This document shows, in pieces, positions 25,168 through 33,960 of a stretch of 64,000 bases of DNA. A model generated the notes under the pieces. It searched no databases, was not told the origin of the DNA, and saw nothing but the letters and a program-made list of their open reading frames with translations. Made by a program: the position numbers and the translations under genes. Source of the DNA: Cristatella mucedo (taxonomy: Eukaryota; Bryozoa; Phylactolaemata; Cristatellidae); assembly GCA_009760855.2 (NCBI GenBank), contig WPIO01000017.1, forward strand, positions 4,638,501 through 4,702,500. Reading direction: 5' to 3'. Position 1 is the stretch's first letter, and the number at the start of each line of letters is the position of its first letter.

Positions 25168-26425
25168 GTATATATACTATATACATATATATAGAGAGAG
25201 AGAGAGAAATATACCCATTAGAAATATATCCTATAGAAAGTACTCACTTAGTCTTTGTGGCTTTGTGGAGTTACAGATGGAGATACATTACATATATTAA
25301 AAGAAGCCAAGGCTCCACCCATAAGAATGGCTGAAGGGTCGGAGACGGGCTGACAGCAGCCGTTATTATCCTCCCTATTACCTCTTTAGCAGCTGTAGAA
25401 ATGCGATCGTCTATTTACCGAGAACACCCTTGTAGCCAGCTCCCTTGGGAGCTCTTGCTGGCTACAAGGCATCCAGGAATCGGACCAGTAAGCCTTAGAG
25501 AGCGGCCCCGTAAGGCGGCCGGTAAGATGACGTGCCATCGCCTTGTTGCTTCTCGTCCTCCGCCTCCAAAGAGGCCCCTGCAGGCCCCTCTGAAGGATGC
25601 ATGCGAAAGCGTCGCTCGTGGTGCGACTCTAGAGGTTCGTCGGGCAGTGAAAATTCAGAAGGCCGATTCAAGGTGTATCTCCAGAAGGGCAATTCTTATT
25701 TTTAGACGGGGCAAGAGAGCTGCTAGTGCAGTTGGAGGTCTGCATATTCAGTTACGTTTCGGTTTCCAGAGTTAGTTATCTTGTAGGTAGACAATCGCAT
25801 TTCTACAGCTGCTAAAAAGGTAGTTTTTTGGATGCATATCTAAAGGGGCTCGTTGAGCTTGTACCCTTCAGTACAAAGCTTGAGGCTCTCTAAACGGGGA
25901 GGGGAATTACTCTGTCAAAATAGGCTTTCGGGCAGTACTTCTTTGGCACGGAGCTACCAGGTCTTTCAAAACGTTTTAAGAGCTAAAAATAGCCGTTAAA
26001 TGATGGATTAAATAAAATAAGCGCTAAATTAACGAACTCGTAAGGGGAATATGGGGCATTGCCTAGCAGATTTCTCAGTGAATTATTTGACTTCCTGTCA
26101 CGTCCCTCAATGTCAGGATGTAGACCCTGCGTGCCATAATCCTGGTCTTTGCTAATGCACGCTGATGGTGCATTCTTTCGCACTTACATTGGCCGGTAAC
26201 TGTATGTTTCCAGGTACCGGCGCTCCGTGGTCGCACGTAAGAAATGACATCGGTGCCGATCCACTGGCTAACTCGTCCATTACGTGGCTTATTATCGGAA
26301 CTCTGTGCGGCTGCACAGCACTTGTTGCAATTACGGTCGCTGTGTGGTGCTTCAAACCTTGCAAGCACTCAAGGCTGGAACAGCACACGGAGACGACACT
26401 TACGCTTGACGAATCCGTCACCTAG
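12431..26425 (+). CDS. Proposed CUB-domain type I membrane protein (4 exons)
   Basis: The model joins 12431-12485, 19642-19895, 23568-23709 and 26214-26425, giving 220 residues. Phases fit at each junction (1, 0, 1). Residues 1-18 form a weak signal peptide (MRLLVTLCMSVGS). Residues about 22-150 resemble one CUB domain: an LSFKISKF strand, then ECRYRINVYDG, a following CG pair, and strands like CLLTIELLVDSS and ALLELYIT. CUB domains are extracellular beta-sandwich binding modules. Residues 175-197 form a membrane span, followed by a 23-residue cytoplasmic tail. N-glycosylation sequons occur at NFS, NET and NSS. I do not recognise an orthologue, and the ligand and role are unknown. Exons 2-4 are the well-supported part. 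Further exons inside the long introns cannot be excluded, and no clear AATAAA follows the stop. Confidence 0.5.
12547..12672 (+). mobile_element. SINE-2 head fragment
   Basis: A tRNA-like head with AGCCCAACAGGTAAGGTGC, CTCTTCACGACTCGGGTC and a GGGTTCAAGTCC B box. The rest of the SINE is replaced by the CT-rich tract that follows. Confidence 0.6.
12681..13054. repeat. Long CT/CTGT compound microsatellite
   Basis: About 370 bp of CT dinucleotides regularly interrupted by CTGT units. It contains translated serine/leucine (or Arg/Glu on the other strand) open frames that are artefacts of the repeat. Confidence 0.98.
13055..13205 (+). mobile_element. LINE family A tail
   Basis: The tail has TTTGCAGCAAATGTAAAGTG, a CCTAGAAAGAGAAAGAGTTC hairpin block and a TTATTATTATTAC repeat. 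A SINE-1 follows immediately. A closely similar LINE-tail plus SINE-1 block lies at 15640-15902. Confidence 0.85.
13211..13330 (+). mobile_element. SINE-1, head-truncated
   Basis: Starts at CGCCCGACCAAGGTCAGG, with a GGGCTCGAGCCCC B box and an AAGATTAAGTTCTCCTATGG tail. The A box is missing, so the copy is 5' truncated. Its unique 3' flank is shared with the copy at 15736-15850. Confidence 0.85.
13481..13622 (+). mobile_element. SINE-1
   Basis: Full-length copy: AGCCCAGTGGTTAAGGTGCT head, an internal GACTGAGGTCAGGT duplication, a GGGCTCGAGCCCC B box and a GGAGATTAAGTTCTCTTTGG tail. It abuts a LINE family A fragment. Confidence 0.85.
13623..13957 (+). mobile_element. LINE family A 3' fragment
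   Basis: Includes blocks encoding family residues around SFEFAPKA-type sequence (CCCAAAGCCTGAAACTCACT), an AAGAAGCTGAAAGTGCACCT block and a tail ending in TCATTATTATTATTG. Not translatable as a continuous frame. Confidence 0.8.
13958..15055. other. Unassigned sequence in the proposed CUB-gene intron
   Basis: No recognised repeat. Short open frames up to 116 codons (14489-14839) have no domain I recognise. Confidence 0.4.
15056..15735 (+). mobile_element. LINE family A 3' fragment
   Basis: One of the better preserved copies. An open frame to 15449 encodes LSCHITPVLADLHWLLVMQR, LTFRPLYSLAPAYLSDLLPH and SFGGRVFSSYAPKAWNSLTS. It is followed by the AAAAAGAAACTAAAAATGCA block and the tail with TTATTATTATTAC. 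5' truncated. Confidence 0.9.
15736..15902 (+). mobile_element. SINE-1, head-truncated, duplicated block
   Basis: Same head-truncated SINE-1 and same 3' flank (to CATAAAGCTCAAC) as at 13211-13372, with very few differences. The shared segment extends leftwards into the LINE tail. Confidence 0.85.
16280..16456. repeat. (CA)n-rich microsatellite
   Basis: CACACTCACATATGCA-type units (to about 16390) give way to nearly pure CA repeats at 16399-16454. Confidence 0.97.
16990..18358 (+). mobile_element. LINE family A fragment including RT motifs
   Basis: Broken frames encode AEFDTDDHRVLLRCLSLRLG (the AAFDTIDH region), then an RFYADDRQLHLC-type YADD box near 17335, and later C-terminal blocks. It ends with a degraded tail and TTATTATTATTATTA. 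YADD is the catalytic motif of reverse transcriptases. At about 1.37 kb it is one of the longer copies, with many stops. Confidence 0.8.
18359..19117. other. Unassigned sequence
   Basis: AT-rich intronic sequence without a recognised repeat. Confidence 0.4.
19119..19290 (+). mobile_element. SINE-2
   Basis: Full-length copy: GCGATAGCCCAGAAGGTAAG head, GTGGGTTCGAATCCTG B box, GGGCGATCC block, TAAGGCTCTTCTGCCTCTAT tail and an AT-rich end. Confidence 0.85.
19642..19895 (+). CDS. Exon 2 of CUB membrane protein
   Basis: The acceptor TTGTTTTCTGTGGCAG precedes 254 bp of open frame ending at CCCAAG|GTACAT in phase 0. It encodes the first part of the CUB-like domain, including FSLAGQCRHQLNTCRG, QLSFKISKFRECRYRINVYD and a GLPSYTGLP stretch. 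Confidence 0.6.
20060..20315 (+). mobile_element. LINE family B 3' end
   Basis: Carries GACGAAGTCTGTTGGCTACC, then CGCTATACAAAACTCTCCTG and the terminal TGGAGTTACTGACGGAGATA motif. The 5' part is missing. Confidence 0.85.
20651..20822 (-). mobile_element. SINE-2
   Basis: Reverse-oriented copy with CTCATTTAACAGCCTCATTT at the left (tail), GAAGAGTCTTAACGGCTTCT and CACCGCTTGCAGTTGG, then a degraded B box (GATTCTAACCCACGACCTC). Confidence 0.85.
21100..22165 (+). pseudogene. Decayed Tigger/pogo-type (CENP-B-like) transposase
   Basis: Blocks typical of Tigger transposases appear in order but in shifting frames. They are an N-terminal stretch like ALVCAWFNDPIARHVPKYGP (about 21210), KDEIGNHVNATKCATYLYYV followed by GKQSKEKIAGALCVSLKGEK (21445-21690), VWMTSELFEV (21730), a GRRSLFLL segment, an IDQEGVIQAV stretch (21905) and HAGFSAGVAKL (22107). 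These match the DDE domain and C-terminal region of the pogo/Tigger superfamily of cut-and-paste transposases. Stops and frame changes show it is inactive. Clear terminal inverted repeats were not found. Confidence 0.8.
22782..23212 (+). mobile_element. LINE family A 3' end, well preserved
   Basis: An open frame (to 22982) encodes LKSFGDRAFSSYAPKAWNSL, then LTTFKRNLKTHLFRTTFSGS and a stop. The tail hairpin (GCGCCTAGAAAGAGATTAAG, GGGCGCTTTATC) and an ATTATTATTATA repeat follow. It is the cleanest reference in the window for the family 3' end. Confidence 0.92.
23568..23709 (+). CDS. Exon 3 of CUB membrane protein
   Basis: Acceptor TGTGTTTTTTGCAG in phase 0 matches the donor of exon 2. The exon encodes EITCGRLDTFRTSV, CLLTIELLVDSSQNETTQQH and ALLELYIT, the second half of the CUB-like domain. 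It ends at ATCACCG|GTAAGT in phase 1. Confidence 0.6.
24421..24560. repeat. Dispersed repeat of unknown class, copy 1
   Basis: Shares GGTCGCTGCCC and GCTGTAG blocks plus neighbouring purine-rich sequence with 41690-41825. The other copy ends in a CAGTGGCGGAGCCAG-like terminus. Confidence 0.5.
24614..25110 (+). mobile_element. Overlapping LINE family B 3' fragments
   Basis: Three successive pieces of the family B 3' end lie in the same orientation (about 24614-24720, 24715-24990, 24990-25100). The middle one has the canonical GACGAAGTCTATTGGCAACC to TATGGAGTTACAGACGGAGA region. Further terminal motif sequence reappears at 25235-25290 after a TA repeat, which suggests nested insertion. Confidence 0.75.
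25130..25205. repeat. (TA)n / (GA)n microsatellite
   Basis: TA dinucleotides with a few C or G substitutions, then a short GAGAGAGA run. Confidence 0.95.
25379..25823. mobile_element. 445-bp element with ~40-bp terminal inverted repeats
   Basis: The left end, reading TACCTCTTTAGCAGCTGTAG and AAATGCGATCGTCTATTTAC, is the imperfect reverse complement of the right end (GTAGACAATCGCATTTCTAC, AGCTGCTAAAAAGGTA). Both ends begin with TA, as in TA-targeting cut-and-paste elements. The interior is GC-rich, and an open frame of 124 codons (25401-25775) nearly fills it, with no domain I recognise. It fits a non-autonomous DNA transposon (MITE), class unknown. Confidence 0.7.
25428..25469. repeat. 13-bp perfect inverted repeat inside the TIR element
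   Basis: CCTTGTAGCCAGC and GCTGGCTACAAGG flank a 16-bp spacer. An alternative inner pairing AGCTCCC/GGGAGCT overlaps it. Confidence 0.85.
26214..26425 (+). CDS. Exon 4 (membrane span and tail) of CUB membrane protein
   Basis: The acceptor TGTATGTTTCCAG in phase 1 matches the donor of exon 3. The exon encodes an Asp/Asn-rich juxtamembrane stretch, the hydrophobic segment WLIIGTLCGCTALVAITVAV, a Cys/Lys stop-transfer region (CFKPCK) and a tail rich in Thr and acidic residues. It ends at TAG 26423-26425. Confidence 0.6.
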
Positions 26426-26429
26426 TCGT

Positions 26430-27111
26430 AGCTGTCATCTTCCTAGAGGCCGATGAATCCAGTGCCAAATCCCAAGGTCGTCACGGTCCTCTCCTGCAGC
26501 TGCAGTGTACGAGAGAACCGAGTACCGCTCGCCTCATCCGCTTGAACAATAAGGAGACGGAAATGCTCTCTTAGGAGAGAGAGCTGAAACACGCCTAAGC
26601 CAGGCTTCCAGATTATTTAACTTGTCTTTTATATAACTTTGGCATGTAAAACATAAACACGAGCAGTATTTTTGTTGACAACATAACAGCAGCGAGTGTC
26701 ACTATCGCATGGAGCTTACAAAGGCACTTGCGTGTCGGATATCCTAGCCTCGCCTCATTTACAGAGTTGCAATTGTTCTAGCAGTTAAATTCTCCCAATT
26801 AATGCGGCTCTACATTTCTAGCCATCGCTTACTTTTCTTGCATAGGGCGGTTAGCGGACGTGCACTAACCAGCGGCCCGGAATTAGCAAGCACCTATCAG
26901 CAAGAGTCGACAAGCTTCTCCGTGCGGCCCTCTCCGTGACCTCTTCATGACCCGCCGATTTTAGGTCGTCTCGGCGGACTGCGGTGGACTGAGCTAAGAG
27001 AAATGTGGCAGCGAGAACTGACAAGTCAGCCGCTGCACGTCCTCGACAGGCATCACACGCTAAGAGCGCTCTGTGGTAGCACGTAGCTACATGCCACGCC
27101 GAACACACACA
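26430..27111. other. Likely 3' UTR and downstream flank of the CUB gene
   Basis: No repeat family is recognised. No canonical AATAAA was seen soon after the stop, so the 3' end cannot be placed. Confidence 0.35.
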
Positions 27112-27115
27112 CACG

Positions 27116-27117
<2 letters not shown>

Positions 27118-27174
<57 letters not shown>
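27118..27174. repeat. (CT)n microsatellite
   Basis: Nearly pure CT tract preceded by a short CACACA run. Confidence 0.97.
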
Positions 27175-27176
<2 letters not shown>

Positions 27177-27570
27177 ATGCTAAGCAACTAAGTGTGCCTG
27201 TTTATGTTCGAGAGTTACCGAGATCCAGTTATTCGGCTTACGTGATATTTGAGCCTACATCGTTCGCAACCGGATGAGGCTAAAATGAGGAGTTACGTCT
27301 ATAACGTCGCTGAAGCGATCGGTTTATGACTAATTATTATATACAGCAGCAGCCCTCGGACGGCGTTCCAAAAGTGGGAATCGGTATCAAACCACCACAT
27401 GGCCTAGGGCTTGGATGCAATTGCTAATGACTCGCTTGCTGGTGGAACGCTGAGAAAAAATTGATCAGCCAGGAGTAAGTCTCGGGCCAACTTAGATTGC
27501 CTTCATACGAATACATACTCGCTCGCGCGTGTAGATAAGTATAGATGTACACGCATGTACGTAATGTATG

Positions 27571-27578
<8 letters not shown>

Positions 27579-27642
<64 letters not shown>

Positions 27643-27690
27643 ATACATGTATTTATATATGCGTGTACATATATATGCATATATGTATAT

Positions 27691-27747
<57 letters not shown>

Positions 27748-27748
27748 C
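27579..27748. repeat. (TA)n(TG)n ... (CA)n(TA)n inverted microsatellite pair
   Basis: A TA tract followed by a TG tract is mirrored about 55 bp later by a CA tract followed by a TA tract. The two halves are self-complementary, so the block could form a long hairpin or cruciform. Confidence 0.95.
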
Positions 27749-27759
27749 TAGCTGATGCG

Positions 27760-28690
27760 TGTGAAAAATTTCGGAGAGCTCCAACTTTGTTTACAAGCCC
27801 AAGAGTGTCTGCTGACCTAGCTAACCGGCAAGAGGTTCAGCAGTGACTGCCATCGGACGCGTGGACGTACTTTAAACATATTTTAGTCTCGCATTCAATT
27901 ATTAGTTCAAGTGTTCAATTTCAACTATGAGAGTGCAATATGTCATTTTCCTTTGTACGTGCAAATTTTGCTGGCTCTCTTCTCATTTGTCAGCGTCGGC
28001 TAGCAAATCAGCTACGACTTCCGTTTACCGGACATACGTAGCATTCGTATGAATGCTCGTACGGTACCTTTAAAACTTCATAGGTTGATACAAGTAAATG
28101 CATGTCTGCTTAGCTATTTACAGACAAATCTGTGCGTATATAAGAACATTGAATGTACATGCATACGTGTATACAATCGGATTGTTTTCGATTCGACAAT
28201 TTTTCTTTGCAGTAAAGTCAATGAAATTCTTTGTTGAGCCCAAGCGTAAACCCGGGCTTTCTTAGGCACTATAGCCACTATTCAGAATTTTTCCTTTGAC
28301 TTTATCGAAGATCATAGTTCAAATAAAGAGTTAATAATAAGTGGAAACATTACGTCTCGAACTTCATCATAAAAATTTTCTTTTTATAAATTGATGCGGA
28401 TAATAAAAGTTCCATCTTTGAGAAGTGTCTAATGGCATTGCAAAACATTTAAATGACACTGTGATTTATTCGAAGTCCATGTGAACTCATCCGTGAGTCC
28501 AAGCTGTCTAAAATTTTAGAAGATTATTGACCTACCTCTCGAAAATAGTAAACTTTGAAATACAGGTACCGGTGTGAATTGATGAATACTGGTGCGAGAT
28601 AACCAAACATAAGACCAAAGCGTCGGGAAGGAGGCGTCGTGGGCCCCGCCTGCGGACTCAAGTGCTGAAATTATTATCATAGTCTCAGTG
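27760..28690. other. AT-rich unassigned sequence
   Basis: No gene or known repeat seen. A dense cluster of AATAAA-like signals occurs near 28320-28410. Confidence 0.4.
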
Positions 28691-28724
28691 TGAGTAATGT
28701 AAATAATTACAATCTTAAGGAATT

Positions 28725-29320
28725 CATAAGTCCCGATCAGAGAAATAAGTTACCTTCTAGGCACTTTACAGGTGCGGTAAAAGAAGCACATCAATTGATA
28801 AGCGAGAACGTGCACAATGAAAGCAAGTGTCCGCACTAAAAGGACAATTTGAACGGACCCAGCAAATGCTGTGCAGAACAGGCGAGTCATTAAGCTTTAT
28901 TTTAGATATCTTCAAGTCAAGGGATGTCCTCGCTTCACTCGGGAATGAGTTTCAGGCTTCGGGAGCATACGAGCTGAAGGCGTGATCTCAATTGGATCTG
29001 AGATTGGTTAAAGGCACGGCTAAACGACTCAAGTCAGAGAAGCCGGCGGTACGATGCGAAGCCTGTGTAGAAGAATTTTGAATAGTTAACCTGGAGCGAG
29101 AGAATGAAGGGATATACAATTGAGTGACTGAACCTTGAAGTCGATAGGCTACTTGCTTGGGAGACAGTGCAGGTCCGCGAGCAATCGTTTGATGTGGCAA
29201 CTGTGATGCTCACGACAAGCAAGCCTGGCTGCAGAGTTTTGCACCAACGGTAAGCACCAGATTGCCCAGGCCCGTAGACGATTCTTGGAAAAGTTGTGGC
29301 TGACCAGCTGGTACCATACA
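28725..29320 (-). mobile_element. LINE family A 3' fragment
   Basis: Minus-strand coding blocks are recognisable but degraded (DLSRLAVPLTNLRSN). The tail (TAGGCACTTTACAGGTGC on the + strand) lies at the left end. The copy is older than most. Confidence 0.75.
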
Positions 29321-29379
29321 TTGAAAGGAATGAAATGTCAAAATTTTTTTAAATCGGGTTCAAGCGGTAGCACTTTACT

Positions 29380-30770
29380 AAAACTGCTCTCCTCGGTGTT
29401 ACCAATGACATCATATGCATCAGCGATGACAGGAATGTCACTGCCCTAGCGCTGCTAGATCTGTCAGCTGCCTTCGACACCATTGATCACGATGTCTTAC
29501 TTGAACGATTGAGCATAACTATTGGTCTAGCAGAAGAAGCACTGGCGTGGTTCAAGTCATACTTATCGGTTCGTGTTCAATCCTTGTCGTGTGGGGTCAG
29601 ATCTCATCCACCAGACCAGTCACCTGTGGAGTCCCTCAAGGGTCCGTCCTCAGTCCCTGGCTGTTCTCCATTTATACTCAACCTCTGGAGAAAATGATTC
29701 AGACTCATGGAATAGGATGTCACTTTTATGCTGACGATACGCAGCTGTATTTGTCATTCAAACCGCCAGAATCTGCTTCAGAAACCGATAAACTGAGTGA
29801 TAGCCTTGCCAACATTCGATCTTGGATGTCTCAAAATCTCTTGAAACTAAATGACGATAAAACTGAACGCCTGCTCATAGAACAACATAAGCGTGTGGTT
29901 GGATTAGAGGCTTTTCTCTTCAAATAGGTGATGCTGTTGTGTGACCATCGCGTGCTCAAAATTGAGGCGTCTTTTTCAGCAACTGCCTCAATTTTAAAAG
30001 CTTCATTCGCAAGACTGCTCTTACAGCTAGCCATCGTATCCGATCCCTCTCTGAGATTACAAACTACTGTCTTCCGCGGTGGCTTACAACAAATTTAACT
30101 AGCTCGTTAATTCTATCTTGGCTAGAACATTTTAATTCGCTTTGGCTTTGGCTACCGAAAATAACAACTAGGCCACTGCAAATGGCTACGAATACGGCTG
30201 CGAGGCTGGTTAGCAAATCGCAGAGGTTTGAGCGCGTGTCTCCTTTGCTAAAAGAGCTAGGATGGCTTCCGGTAGATCAACGGATACAGAGCCAAGGTCC
30301 TACGCTGACCCACAAGGCCCGCCACGGCTTGGCTCCTCCATACCTAGCTGAACTGCTGCGCCAGTTTCAGCCTCCTCGCGCCCTCAGGTCCTGTGTGGAC
30401 AATAAAATAGCTGTTCCATTCCTCAGCTTAAAGACCGTTGGCGACAGAACCTTTAGCTCTGTAGGTCCTAGACTGTGGAACTCGCTTCCAAAATTTTTAG
30501 GCAACGACAACTACTCTCCTGCTGCCGACTGTGGTTCATCGTTGTCAGCGGTCCTGAGCTTCTACTTCTATGCTACTCACTACCTCAACTGCTCTCCTAA
30601 CTCTGCTATGCTTCTCACTTTCTCTTTGTTGCGTGAGACGAAGTCTGTTGGCTACCGAATGCATACCGAAAGCCGCTTAGGCTGTGAGTGCGCTATAAAA
30701 AACTCTCATGTATTAACACCCACCTAGTGTTTGTGGCTTTGTGGAGTTACAGACGGAGATATGTTGCGTG
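29380..30770 (+). mobile_element. LINE family B with RT and 3' end (pseudogene)
   Basis: The longest family B copy. In order it encodes [20 protein letters not shown], a frame change, [35 protein letters not shown] (the YADD catalytic box), [18 protein letters not shown], then thumb and C-terminal blocks (SPLLKELGWLPVDQRIQ, APPYLAELLRQFQPPRALRS). It ends with the family 3' motif TGGAGTTACAGACGGAGATA. These are reverse transcriptase motifs of the CR1/L2 type. Several frameshifts make it inactive. Confidence 0.85.
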
Positions 30771-30774
30771 CAAG

Positions 30775-31125
30775 CAGTGAATTACAGAAGTCGAGACGGG
30801 ATTTCGCGAATGCGTAGATCAACTTGTATAAAGTGTTCCTGTATAAGCAGGCCCAAATTTTAGCCACGTCGCGTTGCTGAAAATATGCAGACTTGACTGT
30901 AGAGCTGATGTAGTCGACTGATGAAATGTAGCTTTGGAACAGGGCACCTAGATTTTGTGCAGACACTACAAGAGATATGCTTGCAGAGCCGATTTTGAAT
31001 GGTAAGCTTTCCAAATGACTGACAAAAAACACATTTGGCTTGGGAAACCCAAGGGTCTGGTTGCATAATCGGTGAGTAAAAAAAATGTAAGCCAGCACCA
31101 AGCCACGCACAGCAGTTTGCAAGAG
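30775..31125 (-). mobile_element. LINE family A internal fragment
   Basis: The minus strand encodes SLPFKIGSASISLVVSAQNL, then YISSTVKSAYFQQRDVAKIW and YAFAKSRLDFCNSLLARN, the region between the RT domain and the C-terminus. It abuts the 3' end of the preceding family B copy. Confidence 0.85.
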
Positions 31126-31590
31126 GGCTCTTGTAAGTATCTTAGGTCAGTCAGCCTTAATCAAAGACCCCCGACAATCAGGTAATTACCGGTGCTTCAA
31201 CAATGGTCACCTCATGCCATGTGGACAAAAGCATCCCATACACACTAAGAAGTGACCATCGCTTTAAAATATGGCCTGCGTGCCGACAAAAGCTCGCAGG
31301 AAAAATTCGAGTAACAAAAAAGAATTTTAAGGAATGCTGGCGTAAATAAATATTCATAAGTAGAGAATTTTATTAGAGAAAATAAATACGCAGTATAACT
31401 TACATCACTTTATAATACATGCCAGCTTTTAATTATATTTCAAAATAGTATAGGTATATAGAAAAGTTAATGCAGCCTAAGAATGTTGGCCTATTTTTTA
31501 TTTGATCAGGTTGCGGGCGATTCCTCAGAGGTAATCTGTCACTAAGACCATTCCTAAGTAGGTTGTTGATGAAGCGAGCACAACAATTCG
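31126..31590. other. Unassigned AT-rich sequence
   Basis: No gene or familiar repeat. It borders the satellite-like array that follows. Confidence 0.4.
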
Positions 31591-31599
31591 GGTCCCACG

Positions 31600-33960
31600 G
31601 ATAAATGCAATACAGCTGCCATTTCCATAATAAGCGTTTTGCTAGTGAAGTTTTGATTGCACATTATGGAAAACATTGTTCCGGATATACCCACAAAATG
31701 TCATGCGATTGCACTTGCGTGTTCTCATGCTAAGGGCTCCGATGGCCCTGATCGAATGGCAGCACAAAACATTCGAGTGACAATAAAGCTTTCATTTCCA
31801 CAAAATACTTCGCACAACGTTAGTATTGATTATACATTAGAGAGAACCGTATTCCAAATTAACCCACCAACTTCCATGCGATTTCGCGTTGTCATCCTGT
31901 GGCTTTCATTGACCCGGGCCAGCCGACCTCCTTATATAATCGAACTTTGATGCAGCTGCCATTTATACAATAGGCGTCGCGAAGCTGTGATTTTCATTCC
32001 GCGTTATAGAAACATAGTGTTCCGGGTTTACCATCCAAATTTCACAGCATAGCTTTCTCATGCTATAGCCTCCAACGGCGCGGGCTAGCCAGCCCCCTAT
32101 ATATTTCAACTGCAATACAGCTACAGTTTCTACTGTAAGCTTTGAGCAATTTCGCTTCAATTTTCGCAATTTCGCATATTTCAAGTTACAGATAACAGTA
32201 TGCTAGGTTTACCCTTACAATTTCGTGCAATGTCGCACGCTCTTTCTCGTGAAGTGGCCTCCTATGGCCGGACCAGCCAGCCTTCCTAAATAATCGAACT
32301 GCAATACAGCTGCGATTGCCTCAATATGCGTTTCGCAGCTGCGGTTTTGATACCGCTTTACAGAAAGCCATGTTCCGCGTTTGCCAATCAAGTTTTACGG
32401 CATAGGTCATGCCCGTTTTCACACTATGGCCTCCAATGGCCAGAACCAGCCTGGCACCCTACATTTTCCAACTGAAATACAGCTGCCATTTCCACAATAG
32501 GCATCGCGAAATCGGTGTTATGATTCCACAGCTTAGAAAATTGTGCTGCTGGTTCACCCTCATAATTTCATTTCGAAAAATGTTGCGTCCGCTTTCTAAC
32601 GCAATGGCTCGGCCCGCTCTGCATTTTTGAACTACGATGTAGCTACAAATTTATAAATAAGCGTTGCGAAATTGTGGTTTTGATTACTTATTAGGAAAAA
32701 GAGTGTTGGGTTTACCCACCAAATTGTATGCGATTGCTCTAACGTGGTATATTGCCACGGCTTCATATGGCCCGGACCATTGAGGCCATAGCATTAGAAC
32801 ACGCTCGCCCAATATCATGAAATTAGGCGGGTAAACGTGAAACACTTTTTTCTATAATGTGAGATCAAAGCCACCCTTTACAAAACCTATTGTGGGAATG
32901 GCAGCTGTATCACAGTGTGAATATTTAGGGAGTCTGAGTGTTTCGGGCCACTTGAAGCCATAACATGAGAACGCGCATGGGCGATTGCACAAAATTGTGT
33001 GACTAAGTTCGGTACACTTTTTCTGCAAAGTGGAATCATCAAAACCGCAGTTCTTCAAAGTATATTGTGGACTTGGCTGCTGTTTCGCAACTGGAATATG
33101 TATGATGGCTGCCTGGCCCGGACCATTTGTGGACATATTGTGAAAACGCCCATGCGCAGCGGCGTGAAACTTTGAGGGTGAAGCCGCAGCACAGTTTTCT
33201 ATACTTTGGAATTAAAAACATAGGAATAATATTCAATTCCACAGTATAGAAAACTGGAGGTCATAGCATGAGATCGTGCCAGCGTAATCGCATAAGATTC
33301 GGTGGGTTAAACTGGACTTTAAACTGGTGAGCCGTGATGGCACGCAAGGGAAGGTGGTTGCTTTTCACGACCTCGGTCCCGAGGTCATGTGTTCAAATCT
33401 TACGTTGGGTGATTCTTTATTGCCGCTGCAAACGGTAGTGATAGACATAAAGTCTCTTCTGTCGCTATACAAAAGAGGCTGTTCAATCGCCTATTATTTT
33501 TTATTATTTCTTGCTATAATATGCAATATAAACTGTAGTTACGTGAAGCTTTTTGGTTGAAATGACATCTGTATTGCAGTTTGACTACTTAAAGCTGCTA
33601 TTTGGGCTGGGCCATAAGAGGTAATAAACTGAGAACGCGAAAGGAAAATCCTCTGGCATTTGGTGGGTAAGCTTAGCGTACTGTCCTCTATAAAAAAAAG
33701 GAAAAATCGCGGTTGCGCGAAGTATGTATCACCATTAAAATGTGTAAAAGGTCTGGCTAGGCCATTCAAATTTAGGCAGTGACATGCACAAGGTACAATT
33801 TAGGTCAGAGCAAGAAAACGGCAAAGTGCAATTGCATGAAATGTGACCGGTAAACCCGTAACAATATTCTGTATAATTTGAAATAAAAACCGCAGTGCTT
33901 TGACGTTTATAGTGGAAATAGCTGCTGTATCGCATTTATTCCTGGAGCCCCAAACATTTC
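31600..33960. repeat. Degenerate ~160-bp satellite-like array with orientation switch
   Basis: From about 31610 to 32770, diverged units follow one another. Each has blocks like AATACAGCTGCCATTTCCAC, AATAGGCGTCGCGAA, GTGTTCCGGGTTTACCC, TTCATGCGATTGC and TGGCCTCCAATGGCC. From about 32780 to 33960 the same blocks appear as reverse complements (GGCCATAGCATTAGAACACG, GGGTAAACGTGAAACACTTT, TGTGGGAATGGCAGCTGTAT). The two halves thus form a large imperfect inverted arrangement. A SINE-2 has inserted at 33326-33500. I do not recognise the family. Confidence 0.75.
33326..33500 (+). mobile_element. SINE-2 inserted in the satellite-like array
   Basis: Full-length copy: GTGAGCCGTGATGGCACGC head, CGACCTCGGTCCCGAGGTC palindrome, degraded B box (GTGTTCAAATCTTAC), and tail GTCGCTATACAAAAGAGGCT. 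Confidence 0.85.

Noticed and set aside
31600-33960. CRISPR-like array
   Set aside because: Units are about 160 bp, diverged throughout and lack the short-repeat/unique-spacer pattern; the sequence is eukaryotic.
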